A stretch of DNA of 64,000 bases from Siphonodentalium dalli (Eukaryota; Mollusca; Scaphopoda; Gadilida; Siphonodentaliidae), in NCBI GenBank assembly GCA_032622095.1, contig CP136064.1:257035863-257099862 (forward strand), read 5' to 3'. A program made the translations under genes and the position numbers. This document shows positions 1-13,379 of the stretch, piece by piece (positions within the stretch are counted from its first letter, which is position 1; the number at the start of each line of letters is the position of its first letter). The notes beneath the pieces were generated by a model. That model was given only the letters and a program-made list of their open reading frames with translations. It did not search any database and was not told where the DNA came from.

Positions 1-43
1 ATGACACGCATACGCTTACAATTGTTTATCAACGACACATCCA

Positions 44-195
44 TTACCCGAATTAAATGTGTTATGACCAATCACACTGCGTTAGCCGAAATAAATATGT
101 ATTGACCATTCACACTGCGTTACCCGAATTAAATGTGTATTGACCATTCAACTGCGTTACCTGAATTAAATGTGCATTGACCATTCACACTGCGC
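44..195 (+). repeat. 38-bp tandem repeat, four copies
   Basis: Units follow the pattern TTACCCGAATTAAATGTG then TATTGACCATTCACACTGCG, repeating about every 38 bp with a few substitutions. No coding potential. Confidence 0.85.
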
Positions 196-628
196 TCCAA
201 TACTATATGCGCGTCAACGCTTTGTCATAATACTATTGTTTTTTAAAAACTCTCTTGTTCGGTTCCACCTGAGGCGACCTTTACCCGATTAACATAATGC
301 TATATTGTATGGACTCATTGTTAAAACCAAATCAGCTTATTTTGGGAATATAAATATTGTTTTGATGATAATGCCGGATTGTTTTAAATCCTGGGCAGTG
401 TGAAGTCTATATTGTTCTCACTAAACGGATTTTAACTTACCCATGTTTAGTGTACCTAAATTCCATTTATAGTAAACTCTCGAATCTTTCAACAATTGAA
501 GAAAACTAATTGGAGAGGGTGTTCAAAAGTTATAAGCAGACGACAGATAACAAAAGTGAAAATAAATTCCTATTCATTGGTGGGAGATGATCTGAACATT
601 TCCTAAGAGATAACTGCTCGTCAATGAG

Positions 629-648
629 TCTATATCTATATTTGCGAA

Positions 649-683
<35 letters not shown>

Positions 684-3446
684 GTTCTATAGAAATTCAC
701 AGGGGAACATCTAGATGACGCCAAAGGGGTCTACTAGGAGTAGCTTTTTACGAGAAAGATAATGGTCGGGGTTAGAATTTACTAAAGTGACGCCGTTGTT
801 GTCAGGGGCAGAAAAGGGGGAGGGGCAGAACAAAAATTTGTCGCCGATTGCCACCAAACTTATATATAATCATCCCCATAATATGAGGAATCTAATGGCG
901 TGGTTTAAACATAGAAAAGGTAGCGCCGTTCGCGTCAGGGGTGCCCGGAGGGGGGGGGGCAGATATTTTTTTCTGTCGCCGATTGCCACGAAACTTACAT
1001 ATAATCATCCCCATGATATGAAGAATCCAACGATGTGGTTTAAATATGTCAAAAGTGGCGTCGTTTGAGTCAGGAATGAACGGAAGGGGAGAGGGGCACC
1101 AAAATTGATAAAACTAATTTTAGCGCCGATTTCCACCAAATTGATATATATTCTTCTTCATGATACAAGGAATCTAATTGTGCGATTTAACAACGCCAAA
1201 TTGTTGTTTTTGGATGAGAGATTGGGAGGGGGTGGGCACTAAATTTGATAATAAGTCGCCGATTGCCACCACACTTATACAAAATCATCCCCATGGTATG
1301 AGGAGTCTAAGGGTGTGGCCTCATTCGAGTCAGGGTTGCATTGAAAGGGACAGGGGCATCACAATTGATGCATAATTTTTTTAGCGCCAATTTCCACCAA
1401 ATTGATATACGTTCTTATCTATGATACGAGGAATCTAATCGTGATTTAAAGACGCCATAGTGGTGCTGTTTGGGTGAGAGATGGAGAGGGGAGGGATTGA
1501 CACCAAATTTGATAATAAAAAAATTGCTTAGTCGCCGATTATCACCAAACTTATAAACAATCATCTCCATAATATCATGAGTGTAATCGAGTGGTTTAAG
1601 GATGTCACAAGTGGGGCCATTCGAGTCAGTGGTGTATAGAGATGAGAGGGACACAAACAAATTATATCTATGTTTAGTGCCGATTTCCACCAGATTGATA
1701 AATCTGCTTCGTGATACGAGGAATCTTATCGTGTGGTTTAGATACACCAAATTGGTGCCCTATGGGTGAGAGATATGGGGACCTTAAATTTGATACGAAT
1801 TTATATACTCGCCAATTTTCACCAATTTCATATATATGCATCTCGAATCTCTAATGAGTCTTAGTGTATGCAGCTTGAGTCCGAAATAGGGACGGGAGGG
1901 TCACCAAAACTGATACAAAATATTTTTAGTACCAATTACCATCAAATTCAGACACGTTCTTCTCAAATGATACAAGAAATAAAATCGTGCTGTATGTCTG
2001 TCTTTTTGTCTGTCTGTGTGCGTTCTATATATAACTTCACGCGGTACAATCGAGATGGCACCAAGGCGTTCTAAGAGGGGTAACTTTTTACAAGGAAGAT
2101 AATGGTGCGGGTTAAAATTTTCTAAAATGACGCTGTTGGTGGGAGGGGAAATTTAAAAAATATGGTGAAATAGTTTTGTCGCTGATTTCCACCAAACGAA
2201 TACATAATCACCTTCGCAATATGGCGTTGTTCGAGTCAGCGTTGCATCAACAATTGATCTAATATACCAAATTCCACCAAATTCATACACGTTTTTCTCT
2301 TATGATATACCATGAATTAAATCACATTTGGTGTCGTTTGCGTCACGGATGGCGAGCGGATATGCACTATCATTGATAAGATTGCTATTCGCCGATATCC
2401 ACATATAAGTTATATACAGTCACCAGGCCATCTCCATATCATTTTAAGTAGTTGGGCGTTCACATTTCACAATCCCGACATATGGTGACCCACATAAGTC
2501 ACTTGAACAATTATATCTTCTTAACAGTCATATTTATATGGGAATGGCAATCAAGGCATTCACACAATGAGCTAGCAAAAAGAGATAACTAGAAGAAGCA
2601 TTAAACGTATATTTATCATTCTATTGAAGAGATACATATATTCGTGCAAACTGAGAGACCTCGAAGCGTCAGAGGATTGCATATATATAATAACAAAATT
2701 TAGTCTGTTCCATTCAATACAGTTTCCACAAAAAGTTACAATTTGTCAAGAGATATGGAAGGCCTGTTCAAAAATAGTGGTCACAGTGTGCAGTCAAATA
2801 TAGTTTCTTCTGATATACAAGAAAATGCAGTTAGTAGCACAAGACTTTTCAGGATCCTACCAATACTGACATCTGACAAGGGTTTTAGAACAGACTCATC
2901 GACTGACATAAACAACTCAAAATCTCGCTCTGTGCCTGGCATAGCTGATATATGTGCGCAGCAACATTTCGTTTAAACTAAGAATATTTAGCCAATATAT
3001 AGCACCATGAACAGGGGAGCACCTGGACATTTCCTTGAAACATCTGTATCTTCATGGAGATATGATAGCCAGGTGTCCTCGAGATCTTAGTCCAACCCAC
3101 TAGATTGATTGATACATCTCAATATGTAAAACCCAATTATCATCTTTTATCGAACTAATGTGTTTATGATGTTCATGTATCATATTATAACGTCTAGTGT
3201 ATACGCAGTTGTATATAAATAAATACTTCATTATTGGTGGAACGGATTAATCGCGATAAACAGAATGACAAATTGACAAGGTGGGCCACTACTTATATTC
3301 CATGACTGTAATAATCATGTTTTGTGATGCTATTTGAATATACAATTTATGAGAAAACGTATAACACTTTACGCAAGTGCATTATCTATTACCAACAAAT
3401 ATCCACAGCATACATTAACCTGGGCAACGCCGGGTAACCCTGCTAG
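629..3446 (+). mobile_element. HINE/Helitron-like element A with tandem-repeat core
   Basis: It begins TCTATATCTATATTTGCG followed by a (GTCT)n microsatellite and a conserved GTTCTATAGAAATTCACAGG block. It ends with a GC-rich stem, CCTGGGCAACGCCGGGTAAC, and CTAG. The TC start, stem and CTRR end are Helitron hallmarks. Inside (780-2060) is an array of about eight divergent ~137-bp monomers (motifs GATTTCCACCAAATTGATA, GGAATCTAAT, GTGGTTTAAA). No transposase is encoded, so it is non-autonomous. Bivalve 'pearl'/DINE-like elements share this design. The 5' boundary is approximate, since the flanking base is G rather than A. Confidence 0.65.
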
Positions 3447-3780
3447 TATTTAATATAGACAGGGTTAATACACAGACAGCTTATCTGCTGAATGAAGGCG
3501 ACGTTCAATTAACATCACCGATTTCACCAACCACACTCATGTTCATTTCAGAAAAGAGAACGAGTCTATAGCAGGTCAGGCATATCCTGCATTCAATTAT
3601 TATAGGTAAATATGAATATCATCGTTTTGGAAATTCGATACAAGAGGCATAACCCAACATCTTATTTTAAAAAAACATATTGAAAACAGTGTCATACTAA
3701 CTCGGTACCATGTATGCTTATGTGACGAAATAACATGTGTCGATCCGTGATGTTACATGACAAGGAAGTCAACTAATATT

Positions 3781-4090
3781 GACCAATCGGCCGATCGATT
3801 CATTTTTCCACTTTAGCCCAAACAGGCCAAAGATCGGATTTCAAGCTTGTTCGTCCGTTGGTTCTTTTTTTTTTCGATTTCCGCCTATACGGGGGGAAAT
3901 GTCAAAGTTTGACCAACCGGCCGATCGATTCATTTTTTCTCTTTAGCCTAAAGAGGCCAAAGATCGGATTTCAAGCTTGTTCGTCCGTTGGTACTTTTTT
4001 TATTTTTCGATTTCCGCCTATACGGGGGGAAATGTTAAAGTCTGGCCAACCGGCCGATCGATTCATTTTTTCTCTTTAGCCTAAAGAGGC
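3781..4090 (+). repeat. ~131-bp tandem repeat, 2.3 copies
   Basis: Units start GACCAACCGGCCGATCGATT and include GCCTATACGGGGGGAAATGT. Starts at 3781, 3911 and 4044. It lies between two HINE-like elements. Short open frames here are repeat translations. Confidence 0.88.
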
Positions 4091-4161
4091 TGATAAATTG
4101 TGTAATTAACGAGCGATTGAGTGATCATGTTACTGTCATTTACAAAGGCAACCTTGTGCCA

Positions 4162-7100
4162 TCTTATATCTATATTTGCGAATGTCTGTCTGTCTGTCTG
4201 TCTGTGTTCTATAGAAATTCACAGGGGACCATCTAGATGGCACCAAAGGGGTCTACTAGGGGTAACTTTTTACGAGAAAGATAATGGTGAGGGTTAGGAT
4301 TTTCTATAGTGACGCCGTTGTTGTCAGGGGCAGAAAGGGGGGACGGGCAGAAATTTGTCGCCGATTGCCACGAAACTTATATATAATCATCTTCCCCTAT
4401 TTATAAGGAATCTGATGGTGTGGTTTAAATATGTCAAGAGTGGCGCCGTTCGAGTCAGGGATGCACGGAAGGGGCACCAAAATTGATAAACTAAGTTTAG
4501 CGCCGAGAGACCATCTAGATGGCACCAAACGGTCTACTAGGGGTAACTTTTTACGATAAAGATAATGGTGCGAGTTAGAATTTTCCAAAGAGACGCCGTT
4601 GTCAGGGCAGAAAAGGGGCAGGGGTAGAAAACATGTTTGCCGCCGATTGCCACGAAACTTTTATATAATCATTCCCATTATATGAGGAATCTAATCATGT
4701 TGTTTAATATGTCAAACGTGGCGCCATTCGCGTCAGGGATGCACGGAATGGGAGAATGTCACCAAGTTTGATAAAACAAATTTTAGCGCCGATTTCCAAC
4801 AAATTGATATATATTCTTCTCCATGATACAAGGAATCTAATTGTGCGATTTAAAGACTCCAATTTGCTGTCGTTTGGATGAAAGATTGTGGGAGGGGCAC
4901 TCAATTTGATAAGAATGGGCTTAGTCGGCGATTGCCACCACACTTATACAATATCATTCCCATGGTATCAGGAGTCTAATGGTGCGGCTTAAATCTGTCA
5001 AAAGTGGCGTCATTCGAGTCAGGGTTGAACTGAAAGGCAGAGGGGCACCAAAATTGATACACAATAATTTTAGCACCAATTTCCACCAAAGTGATATGCT
5101 TTCTTATCCGTAATACGAGGAGTCTGATCGTGTGATTTAAAGACGCTGTTTGGGTGAGAGATGGGGGTTAGTGGGTACTAAATTTGATCAAAATTGGTTT
5201 ACCAAACTTATCAATAATCATCTCCATGATATCAAGAGTCTAATTGTGTGGTTTAAGGATGTCACAAGCTGTCACAAGTGGGGCCATTCGAGTCAGGACG
5301 CACATAGGGTGAGAGGAACACACACAGAAATGAACAATATTTTTAGCGCTGATTTCCACCAGATTGATACATATTCTCCATGATACGAGAAATCTAATCG
5401 TGTGGTTTAGATACGCCAAATTGGTGCCGATTGGATGAGAGATGTGGGCGCCCTAAAGTTGGTACCAATTTGTATACTCCCAAATTTTATACAAAAGCTT
5501 ATACAAAATCATCCACACGGTATGAGGAGTCTAATGGGGTGGCTTAAAGCTGTCAAAAGTTGTGTCATTCGAGTCAGGGGTGCACTGAAAGGGAGAGGGG
5601 AACCAACATTGATAAAACATAATTTTAGCGCCGATTTCCACCAAATTAATACACATTCTTCTCCATGATACAAAGAATCTAATTGTGTGATTTAAAGACG
5701 CCAAATTGGTGTCGTTTGGATGTTAGATTGGGGGGGGGTGAGGCACTACATTTAATAAGAATTGGTTTAGTCACCGATTGCTACCAAACTTATACAAAAT
5801 CATCCACATGGTATGAAGAGTCTAATGGGTGTGGCTTACAACTGTTAAAACTAGCGTCATTCGAGTCAGAGGTGCACTGAAAAGCAAGGGACACCAGAAT
5901 TGATACACAATATTTTTAGCGCCTATTTCCACCAAATTGATACACATTCTTATCCTTGATACGAGGAATCAAATCATGTGATTTAAAGGCGCTATATTGG
6001 TGCTGTTTGTGTGAGAGATGGTGTGGGGCGGGCACAAAATTTTATAAAAAAAACATTTAGTCGCCGATTAGCACCAAACATATAAATATTTATCTCGATG
6101 ATATCAGGAGTCTAATTGTGTGGTTCAAAGATGTCAAAAGTGGTGTCATTCGAGACAGGGGTCCACAGAGGGTGAGAGAGACAAAAAATGGATAAACAAT
6201 ATGTTTAGCGCCGATTTCCACCAGACTGATACATATTCTTCTCCGTGATATGAGGAATCTAATCGTGTGGTTTAAATATGCCAAATTGGTGCCGTTTGGG
6301 TGAGAGATATGGGGACCCTAAATTTGATAAGAATTTGTATACTCGCCAATTTTCAACAATTTTGTATATATACATCTCTATAATGTGTCTGTTTGTGGTT
6401 TATTGAAGTCAAATGCGGCGCCGCTTGAGTCCAAAATAGGGACGGGCGGGTCACCACAACTGATATAAATATGTTTAGTGCCAATTAACATCAAATTCAT
6501 ACACTTTCTTCTCAAATGATGCGATGAATCAAATCGTGCATGTTAAGAACGTCACATTTGGTGCCTAGATATATTTGCAAATATATGTCTGTCTGTATGT
6601 GTTCTATATATATCTTCACGGGGTACAATCGAGATGGCACCAAGGCATTCTAACAGTGGTAAGTTTTTACGAGGAAGATAATGGTGCATGTTAAAATATT
6701 AAAATATTATAACACAATTGAGTCTGCCCCATTCAATATAGATTCCACAAATAAGTTACAAGAGATATGGAAATGTATAGATGTTCAACAATAGTGGTCA
6801 CAGTGTGCCGTCAAATATAATTTCTTCTGAGATAAAAGAAAACTGAGTCAGTGGCACATGACTTTTCAGGATCCTCCAATACTGACATCTAACAAGGTTG
6901 TATCTGCCCAATATACAGAGGATATCTTTCATATTTTAGAACAGACTCATCGCTTAACATAAACAACTCAAAATCTCGCTCTGTATCGGGCACATGTAGC
7001 TGATATAGCTGCATAGCAACATTTCTTTTAAACTGAGAACACAATTAGCCAGTATATAACACAATGAACAGAGGAGCATCTGGACATTTCTTTAAAACAT

Positions 7101-8213
7101 CTGTATCTTCATGATGATTTAAAGAAATGTTAACCAGGTGTCCTCAAAATCTTAGTCAAACCCATCAGATTGATAGATACATCTCTATGTAAAACCCAAT
7201 TGTCGTCTTTTATTTTTGCGAACTAATGTGGTTATGACGTTCATGTTATTACGTCTGAAGTATACGTAGTTGTAAATAAATAAATAGTTCTTTATTGGTG
7301 GGATTGATTAATCGCGATAAACACAATGACAATTTGGCTGCGGACACACGTACCACAGTAGCGATGGAATAGTAAGTGTGACAATTTATCATGGTGGAGT
7401 TTGGTGACAATTGGTTGTCATAATTAATGTGCCATAGCAAGCCATGTCGCCCTCTGAAAATTCGCACAATGAGTCTACCAAGCTCTACCAGCGACGGTCG
7501 ATCTCTCAAGGATGTATCTACCTGAATGTCTTGTCGATGTTGATCTTTACTCAACACGCGGTATTATATTTTGAATGCTAACACACAAGTCCACTTGATA
7601 ACTTAATGAATAACCCATCTCAACAACCATGATTGTTCTTACTAATGAAATTAATATAAGTAGATAAACATGCATGCATTGAGATCATATACCAAAAACG
7701 TACCACAATAATGATGTATGTGAGTCAATGAGGAATTGCAACGGTCAAACACAATTCTGGACGATCAATCGTGCAATTATATATATCGTCGCGAATACAA
7801 TTTAGCATAACGTAATGAGTAGAGATCAACATTGGTGAGAAGCAATGGTTAATTGGTCCAGTCGACTCATTGTGCGGAAAATCAGCGGGCGACATGGATA
7901 GCTATGGCACAGAATTATGACGGACCAATTGTCACCAAACTCCACCATAATAAATTGTCACACCTACTATGCCATCGCTACTGTGGTACGTGTGTCCGCA
8001 GCCAATCGCTCCGATCCGTCAAGGTGAGCAACTACTTATTCCGTGTGTTAGAATCATGTTTTGTGATGCTATTTGGATATATAACATATGAGAATATGTG
8101 TAACGCTTTGAACAAGAGTATCCTCTATTCCCACCACATATCCACAATATGCAGAGGGTTTCACATCACTTTAACCTGGGCAACGCCGTGTAACACTGTT
8201 TGTTATTTACTAG
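4162..8213 (+). mobile_element. HINE/Helitron-like element B, carrying an inserted TIR element
   Basis: Same family as element A. The 5' end is A|TCTTATATCTATATTTGCG plus (GTCT)n and the GTTCTATAGAAATTCACAGG block. A core of about 13 monomers of ~145 bp occupies 4300-6560, then the same 3' half as element A (for example CCCATTCAATA, GGATCCT, CATCTGTATCTTCATG). The 3' stem is degenerate (CTGGGCAACGCCGTGTAACA) and ends near CTAG at about 8210. A 672-bp inverted-repeat element interrupts it at 7334-8005. Confidence 0.6.
7334..8005. mobile_element. 672-bp terminal-inverted-repeat element inside HINE B
   Basis: Ends start TTGGCTGCGGACACACGTAC and close with the reverse complement; the inverted arms extend about 150 bp with mismatches. 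The sequence is absent from the equivalent place in element A, which supports insertion. No transposase frame and no clear target duplication were seen. Confidence 0.65.
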
Positions 8214-9630
8214 CATTGGCCTAGCAATTTTTACATTGACCTTGTAAACTGGTGCATTCCTTTATATCCAGTCAGGAAGGGATTAATATAAGAATTACAT
8301 AGAACAAAATTTAGCTGTCTGAATTTATGACACTGACTGAGCCAAATTAACAATAATATAAACATTGTGTCTCCTCACAATTTGTAACTTATATTGTGTT
8401 TCAGCTGCCCGCTCGAGTAGACGTGGAGAGCTATACGCATATGGTTTTCCGCGTCTCTTCGATTGGGCTGCTGTGACTCAACTCAATTGCTGAAAATATA
8501 TATATTTATATACATTAATGTATTAAATGAATTGTAACAAAAAAGATGAATAAATTATAATAAAAAAATATATTTATTTACTAAAATAAGCCAGCTCAAA
8601 AAAAAAACAAAAAAACAATTTGGTCGGGAAACTGAAAATTGCTGTATTGTTGCTACGAGTGCAATTAGGCTGTGCAGGGGGATGCGCGATCCCATACGGT
8701 TTCCACCAAAACAAAACCAGATAAATTGTGAATTTACCACCGTTAAATTCAACTATAATAGTTAAATATAACTAAAATAGTTAAATGCATGATGTGCTTG
8801 ACCCACAGACAGTATTTTGCCATTGGTTTAGGAAATGCTAATGCAAATAGAATAATTAGAGATAATCACTAAAATGTAAAATTAAATAAAAGGTCGCCGA
8901 ACAAAATGTCCCCCGACGAAGGTGGCAGGTTTGAAGGGTTTATGTGTTTCAGATCGCTGTACTTTACAAACTGTAGGAGGAATTGATTACACCAATATAA
9001 TACAAAGTGATATTCCCTAGATTTGTTGCACATCTTCAATGAGTCGAGAAAGGGTCGATAACTCTATAATAAAAAAAAACATTTCTATGTCGAAAAATGG
9101 CAATAACTCCGCCAAAATGACTCGACTGAACTCAAGATCACATGTGTGTAAATACGTTATACTGCTTAAAATTTATATCACACGATGTTGGTTCGCCGAA
9201 TAGCCACCGAAGACGTTCTGATGTCTGAATGAAATGTCTATATATTTATATATTTATATAATTGTACATTTATATATTTATATATTTATAATATATTTAT
9301 ATATTTATATATCTATCAAGTTATTGTTTCATACTTTGTTTCCTCATATTTGTTATATGAGCAATAGAGTTACCCCATGATAGCAATCAAATGATTAGTG
9401 TTTAAATATGAATGGAAAAGGGGTCCACGGCTGTGTGCATTGGTATTTCAAAGGAATGATTCTTGATCTGGTCTTCCCTAAACCATCTAAACCACAAACG
9501 CGTGGACCGACTGTTAAAGTTTAGACTAGGATATTTACAATGCTAGGTCGTGTTCATACACAAACCTTGGATTCCAGATGCAACCAAAAGAAGAGTTCTC
9601 CGGGGAACCAAATTGGACCCTTTTTTCTTA
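8214..9630. other. AT-rich intergenic stretch without recognised genes
   Basis: I see only simple AT-rich sequence, including a TATATTTA-type low-complexity tract at about 9238-9315. No coding, RNA or transposon signature was recognised. Confidence 0.5.
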
Positions 9631-9639
9631 GAGTGCATG

Positions 9640-9930
9640 TAATGCATGGAAACTCTTCGAAATTGTAAACAAGATCCTGAGAATTTCAATTCTCATTTGA
9701 GACCTATTGCTGGAACTGCTGGAATCGGGAAATCCTTGCATCAGATGAATTGTCAAATCAACTATATTTCTGACAAATATAACAGTGTCAGGGTTATTTG
9801 TCCAACCGACAGCAGTGCTAACCTCATCGATGGACAAACCCCTCAGCATTATATTGTAAATCCCAGCGGACAAGAACGCGCTCAATGCCCTGATTCCTCC
9901 GGCTGGAGAACCAGCTGTCCAATAACAGAA
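9640..9930 (+). pseudogene. PIF1-like helicase fragment (frameshifted relic)
   Basis: One frame reads GTAGIGKSLHQMNCQI, a Walker A P-loop (GxxxxGKS), then VRVICPTDSSANLIDGQTPQ, resembling the PIF1 pattern (V)APTGxAAxxIxGxTxHS. A shift to another frame at about 9845 continues with IPADKNALNALIPPAGE, which also fits PIF1 homologues. About 95 residues of a usually >400-residue helicase remain. It could derive from an autonomous Helitron helicase or a stand-alone PIF1 gene. No upstream or downstream helicase motifs were found. Confidence 0.45.
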
Positions 9931-9944
9931 CAACTGTGATCAGA

Positions 9945-10280
9945 GGCGGACTGGCCGATCGGGAGACCGGGAAATTTCCCGATGGGCCGGAGGCCGGAAA
10001 AATTCTGATTCCACGTGATTTTCTATCAAGCGAGAATCCGAGGGTTTTTTACGGTTTGGGGGGGGGGGGTATATGTGGTTGGGCCGCCCAACCACAACTT
10101 GGGCCGCAAATGAAACCGACGTGGGCCGCCACATGTGTTGTTTAACCAGCCGTGTATCCAATAAGATGGTACTCTTCTCACATAAATTCATGAGGGCAGA
10201 GGCGGACTGCATGGCCGATCGGGAGACCGGGAAAATTCCGGACGTGGGCCGCCACATGTGTTGTTTAACCAGCCGAATTG
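9945..10280 (+). repeat. Duplicated ~250-bp GC-rich segment
   Basis: AGGCGGACTG...GGCCGATCGG at 9945 recurs at 10199, and GGGCCGCCACATGTGTTGTT at 10122 recurs at 10246. Overlapping short frames on both strands are by-products. Confidence 0.6.
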
Positions 10281-10499
10281 GCTAATCGTAATTTTGACAT
10301 TAAATGAACTTGTCGGTATCATATAACACCACGTAAAGACCCCATTAATCTCGAGATTTTAACGGTAACTCCCAGCTGTAAATCCCAAAAAAATTCTTAC
10401 GCACCCCTCCCCCAATTGAAATTTACAAGAAAATAGGAACGCTTCAGTTGATGCCAGTCTAGTTTATCGGATTCGAGATTTTCTTGTATAGTTTTCAAA

Positions 10500-10870
10500 A
10501 TGTTCTCACCCCGGGCCGAACAACCATGAACAGCCCGGTGTGTCCTGGTCTCTTATCCGTAGCCGTGTGCATTTGTCTGGAGTTAGACCGCTAGATGTTA
10601 GATTTTATGCAATTTTTCAGGTAAAAATATCTGAATGGTCTCATACCGGGAATATATAGAACCATGGTTTATGAATATATATGATATTAGACCAGAGATG
10701 CAAATGGAATTATGCAAAAATATGTATTTGGTCTGATTCTGATTCAAGGGGGGTGCAGTTGGAATTTTCCAAGGTGGACTGTGGACGCCTCCCCCCCCCC
10801 CCCAAACAGATGGGTCGGTATTATATTAATTTCCCGGGCCGGTTTCTTGGCCCAGTCCGCCTCTGACTGT
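10500..10870 (+). repeat. Dispersed repeat shared with intron 1 of the ITIH-like gene
   Basis: Blocks CCCGGGCCGAACAACCATGA, GGTCTCTTATCCGTAGC, ATGCAAATGGAATTATGCA and GGGGTGCAGTTGGAATTTTC occur here and, in the opposite orientation, at about 22660-22860. It has a poly-C run and no gene. Confidence 0.65.
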
Positions 10871-10987
10871 GATGTAATAAAGGCCTTGCTTAGTGATAGT
10901 TGGTAGGATTCACGAATTTAGGCTGGGTGGAATTTAATTGCGCATTCGGCATTGAGAGTCAAACAGAGAGGACTTCGTGTCCAAGCC

Positions 10988-11378
10988 CGAGTTTAGTGTG
11001 CCTGTCATTTGCAGAGTGAGGCTCCCGTAGCATAGCGGGCTGGCATCACAAAATTCACACTCCAGTGACCTCATTCTGCATGGCCTCATCTGCTATGGGA
11101 GACATAGACTCAGCTTGAAGTTCCCAAATGGTGAATATTGTGATGTACACCGATTGGGAACCTCGATTATGCAATGTGTCGTCTGCCAATTTGGGGATAT
11201 AGAGAAACTAAACTAAAAAAGAAATAGAATCTATGTGAAGTTTCTATAGACATTTGATAATAAAGAAATTATCCAGAGAAGGTGGGTCCTAAGCAGAATG
11301 AGGTCCTCAGATGGATAGCGTCACTAAATTCACCCTCTGAGGACCTCATTCTGCAAATGACAGGCACACTAAACTCAG
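10988..11378. mobile_element. TIR element with GAGTTTAGTGTGCCTG ends
   Basis: The left end GAGTTTAGTGTGCCTGTCAT and right end ATGACAGGCACACTAAACTC are inverted over ~27 bp. Inside are inverted AGAATGAGGTCCTCAGA motifs; a related AGAATGAGGT...CCTCATTCT pair occurs at 31384-31470. No transposase. The tRNA-like phrase 'CCCGTAGCATAGCGGGCT' is part of this repeat. Confidence 0.55.
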
Positions 11379-11544
11379 ACTTGTTCATGTCATCATATTT
11401 ATCGGTGACGACGTCCAGCTGCCATCTGTCTGGTGTAAACAGTATTTATTCCAAATAATTCAATATGTACAATATAAAATATAATGTGTGGATATTATTT
11501 CTATGAAGGGGATCCGATATTAAAGGCACATATAGCCTTCGTTA

Positions 11545-12296
11545 TCTATACTATATAAATAAAATTGTGTCTGTTCGTGTGTTTATTTGTCCGCTTACAC
11601 GAGACCAAACGGCTTGACCACCGGAGCTGAAAATTTGCATATTAGGGTAATTTGACCTGGGAGAGTTATTGGATAGGTCCCGTTCACCTCATATCTCTTA
11701 AAATGGGACTAGTAATTATTTAAAATATATTCTAGCTATATGCGACCAAACGGTTGGATCATCGGAGCTGAAAATGTGTACATATGGGTAATGTGACACG
11801 GGGAATCGTATTAGGTATGTCCCGTTGACATCAGATGCCCTCAAATGGCACTAATAATTAATTTAACTAAATAATTTATTATATACCTAAAATGGTTGCA
11901 ATTTGGTTGGTGAAAATTGAAAACACGGGAATAAATTGACCCGTAGAGTGTCATGAGATAGATGCCGTTGGTCTCAGGTGACTTAAAGGGGCAAATATGA
12001 GCAAAAGAGGGTGTTCCTTATCAGCTTAGAAGATATTGAGTAAAATTGGTACTGATGGGTCACCTGACCAGGGGAATGTCACGGGATATGTGATGTTGAC
12101 ATCAAATGACTTAAAGAGGCACTAATAGTTATCAATAAAGAGCGTTTATTGTCAACTAAAAGATAGATGTAACTTTATCCAGAGAGTCGTGCAATAGGTG
12201 TTGTTTACCCAGATAAACTAATAATTTAAAATGACTTGAAGGGCCACTTATAAATAACGCATTCTTCACGCGAGCAACGCCGGTTACCCCAGCTAG
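11545..12296 (+). mobile_element. Short non-autonomous Helitron
   Basis: A|TCTATACTATATAAATAAAA starts the element, followed by TTGTGTCTGTTCGTG. It ends CGCGAGCAACGCCGGTTACC...CTAG|T, with stem-forming GC sequence about 10 bp before CTAG. Internal repeats (CGGAGCTGAAAAT, CCCGTTGACATCAGATG, AATAAAGAGCGTTTATT) also occur at 13440-13790 (reversed), 57125-58010 and 61390-62095. Length 752 bp, no Rep/Hel coding. Confidence 0.7.
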
Positions 12297-12566
12297 TAGG
12301 TTATAATTTTGAAAATGTTTTTCAAATTATGAAAATCTCCTCAAAAATAAATTATTAGTACAGTATAATGATAGTATGAATGTGATATTATCCACAAAAC
12401 ACGCTTTGTGTGACCCGAGCGTTTTTTTATACACAACGCGTAAATCGTGAGCGATACACAAAACACTCAACACTGTGGCGATTGTTTTAGGAGAGTGAAT
12501 CATGGTTATCCATTCAACAACGAAATCTTGAGAGGCGTAGATTGGCAAGTGCTATAACGTTATATT

Positions 12567-13010
12567 GTGACCCGCCATATCAAATCCAGTCGTAAGTCGG
12601 GATTTTTTTACCCTGTGCCAATGCATTCTCTTATATATGCGAGTCGACCATAGGTCGCCTCGCATATATAAGAGAATGCATTGGCCTAACAATTTTTTAC
12701 AATTTTAATAATTTTTTCTTGTATTCTTTAACAATTTTATAATTTCACCCATACAGAGCCCCAGACAAACATGAGCAGACGACACTCGTCCATATGCTTC
12801 TATCCCTGCAGAGTAATGGATGTTTTTTATTTTATGTCTTAAAAATTGTCAGAAACATTTATTTAAAAAAAATGATAAAAAATTGTTAGGCCAATGCATT
12901 CTCTTATATATGCGAGGCGACCTATGGTCGACTCGCATATATAAGAGAATGCATTGGCACAGGGTAAAAAAAAATCCCAACTTACGACTGGATTTGATAT
13001 GGCGGGTCAC
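12567..13010. mobile_element. 444-bp foldback MITE with two internal palindromes
   Basis: 31-bp perfect terminal inverted repeats start GTGACCCGCCATATCAAATC. A 5-bp direct repeat ATATT flanks both sides (12562-12566, 13011-13015). Inside, two hairpins at about 12616-12685 and 12890-12960 each consist of GCCAATGCATTCTCTTATAT arms around a TCGACCATAGGTCG centre, in opposite orientation, so the whole element is nearly self-complementary. No coding sequence. Confidence 0.75.
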
Positions 13011-13379
13011 ATATTGTAAACAACTTGGTGGTATTTCTGAGCAAAGTTCCATTTGTGGGGTCTCCCCGCTGTTGTGTTTTGCTGATGCCATACTATTTAC
13101 GTAATGTTTATTTACATAACATGGCGTTTGTTTTCATAACATTGAGTGCTAAAATGAAAATAACATGCAATTTACGCGAAATTTATTATTGGTATAAGAA
13201 CAAAATGTGTCTACTATATAATATTCGTGATGTGTATGGCGGTTATTATGTGACTATTTTAACAAAATATCCACTGGCAACGATTATCGTATATTTAAGC
13301 ACAAAGTTTATGGGGTCGTTTTTGGTCTCCTAACTGTGAATAAGCCCACGTACTTTGAGAATACTTCTATTAATTTATT

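Noticed and set aside
2743-2976. 77-residue frame in HINE A
   Set aside because: It lies in the non-coding 3' half of the element, shows no domain, and is broken in element B.
11020-11100. tRNA-like phrase CCCGTAGCATAGCGGGCTGG
   Set aside because: No complete cloverleaf or box B; it belongs to a TIR repeat also seen at 31420.
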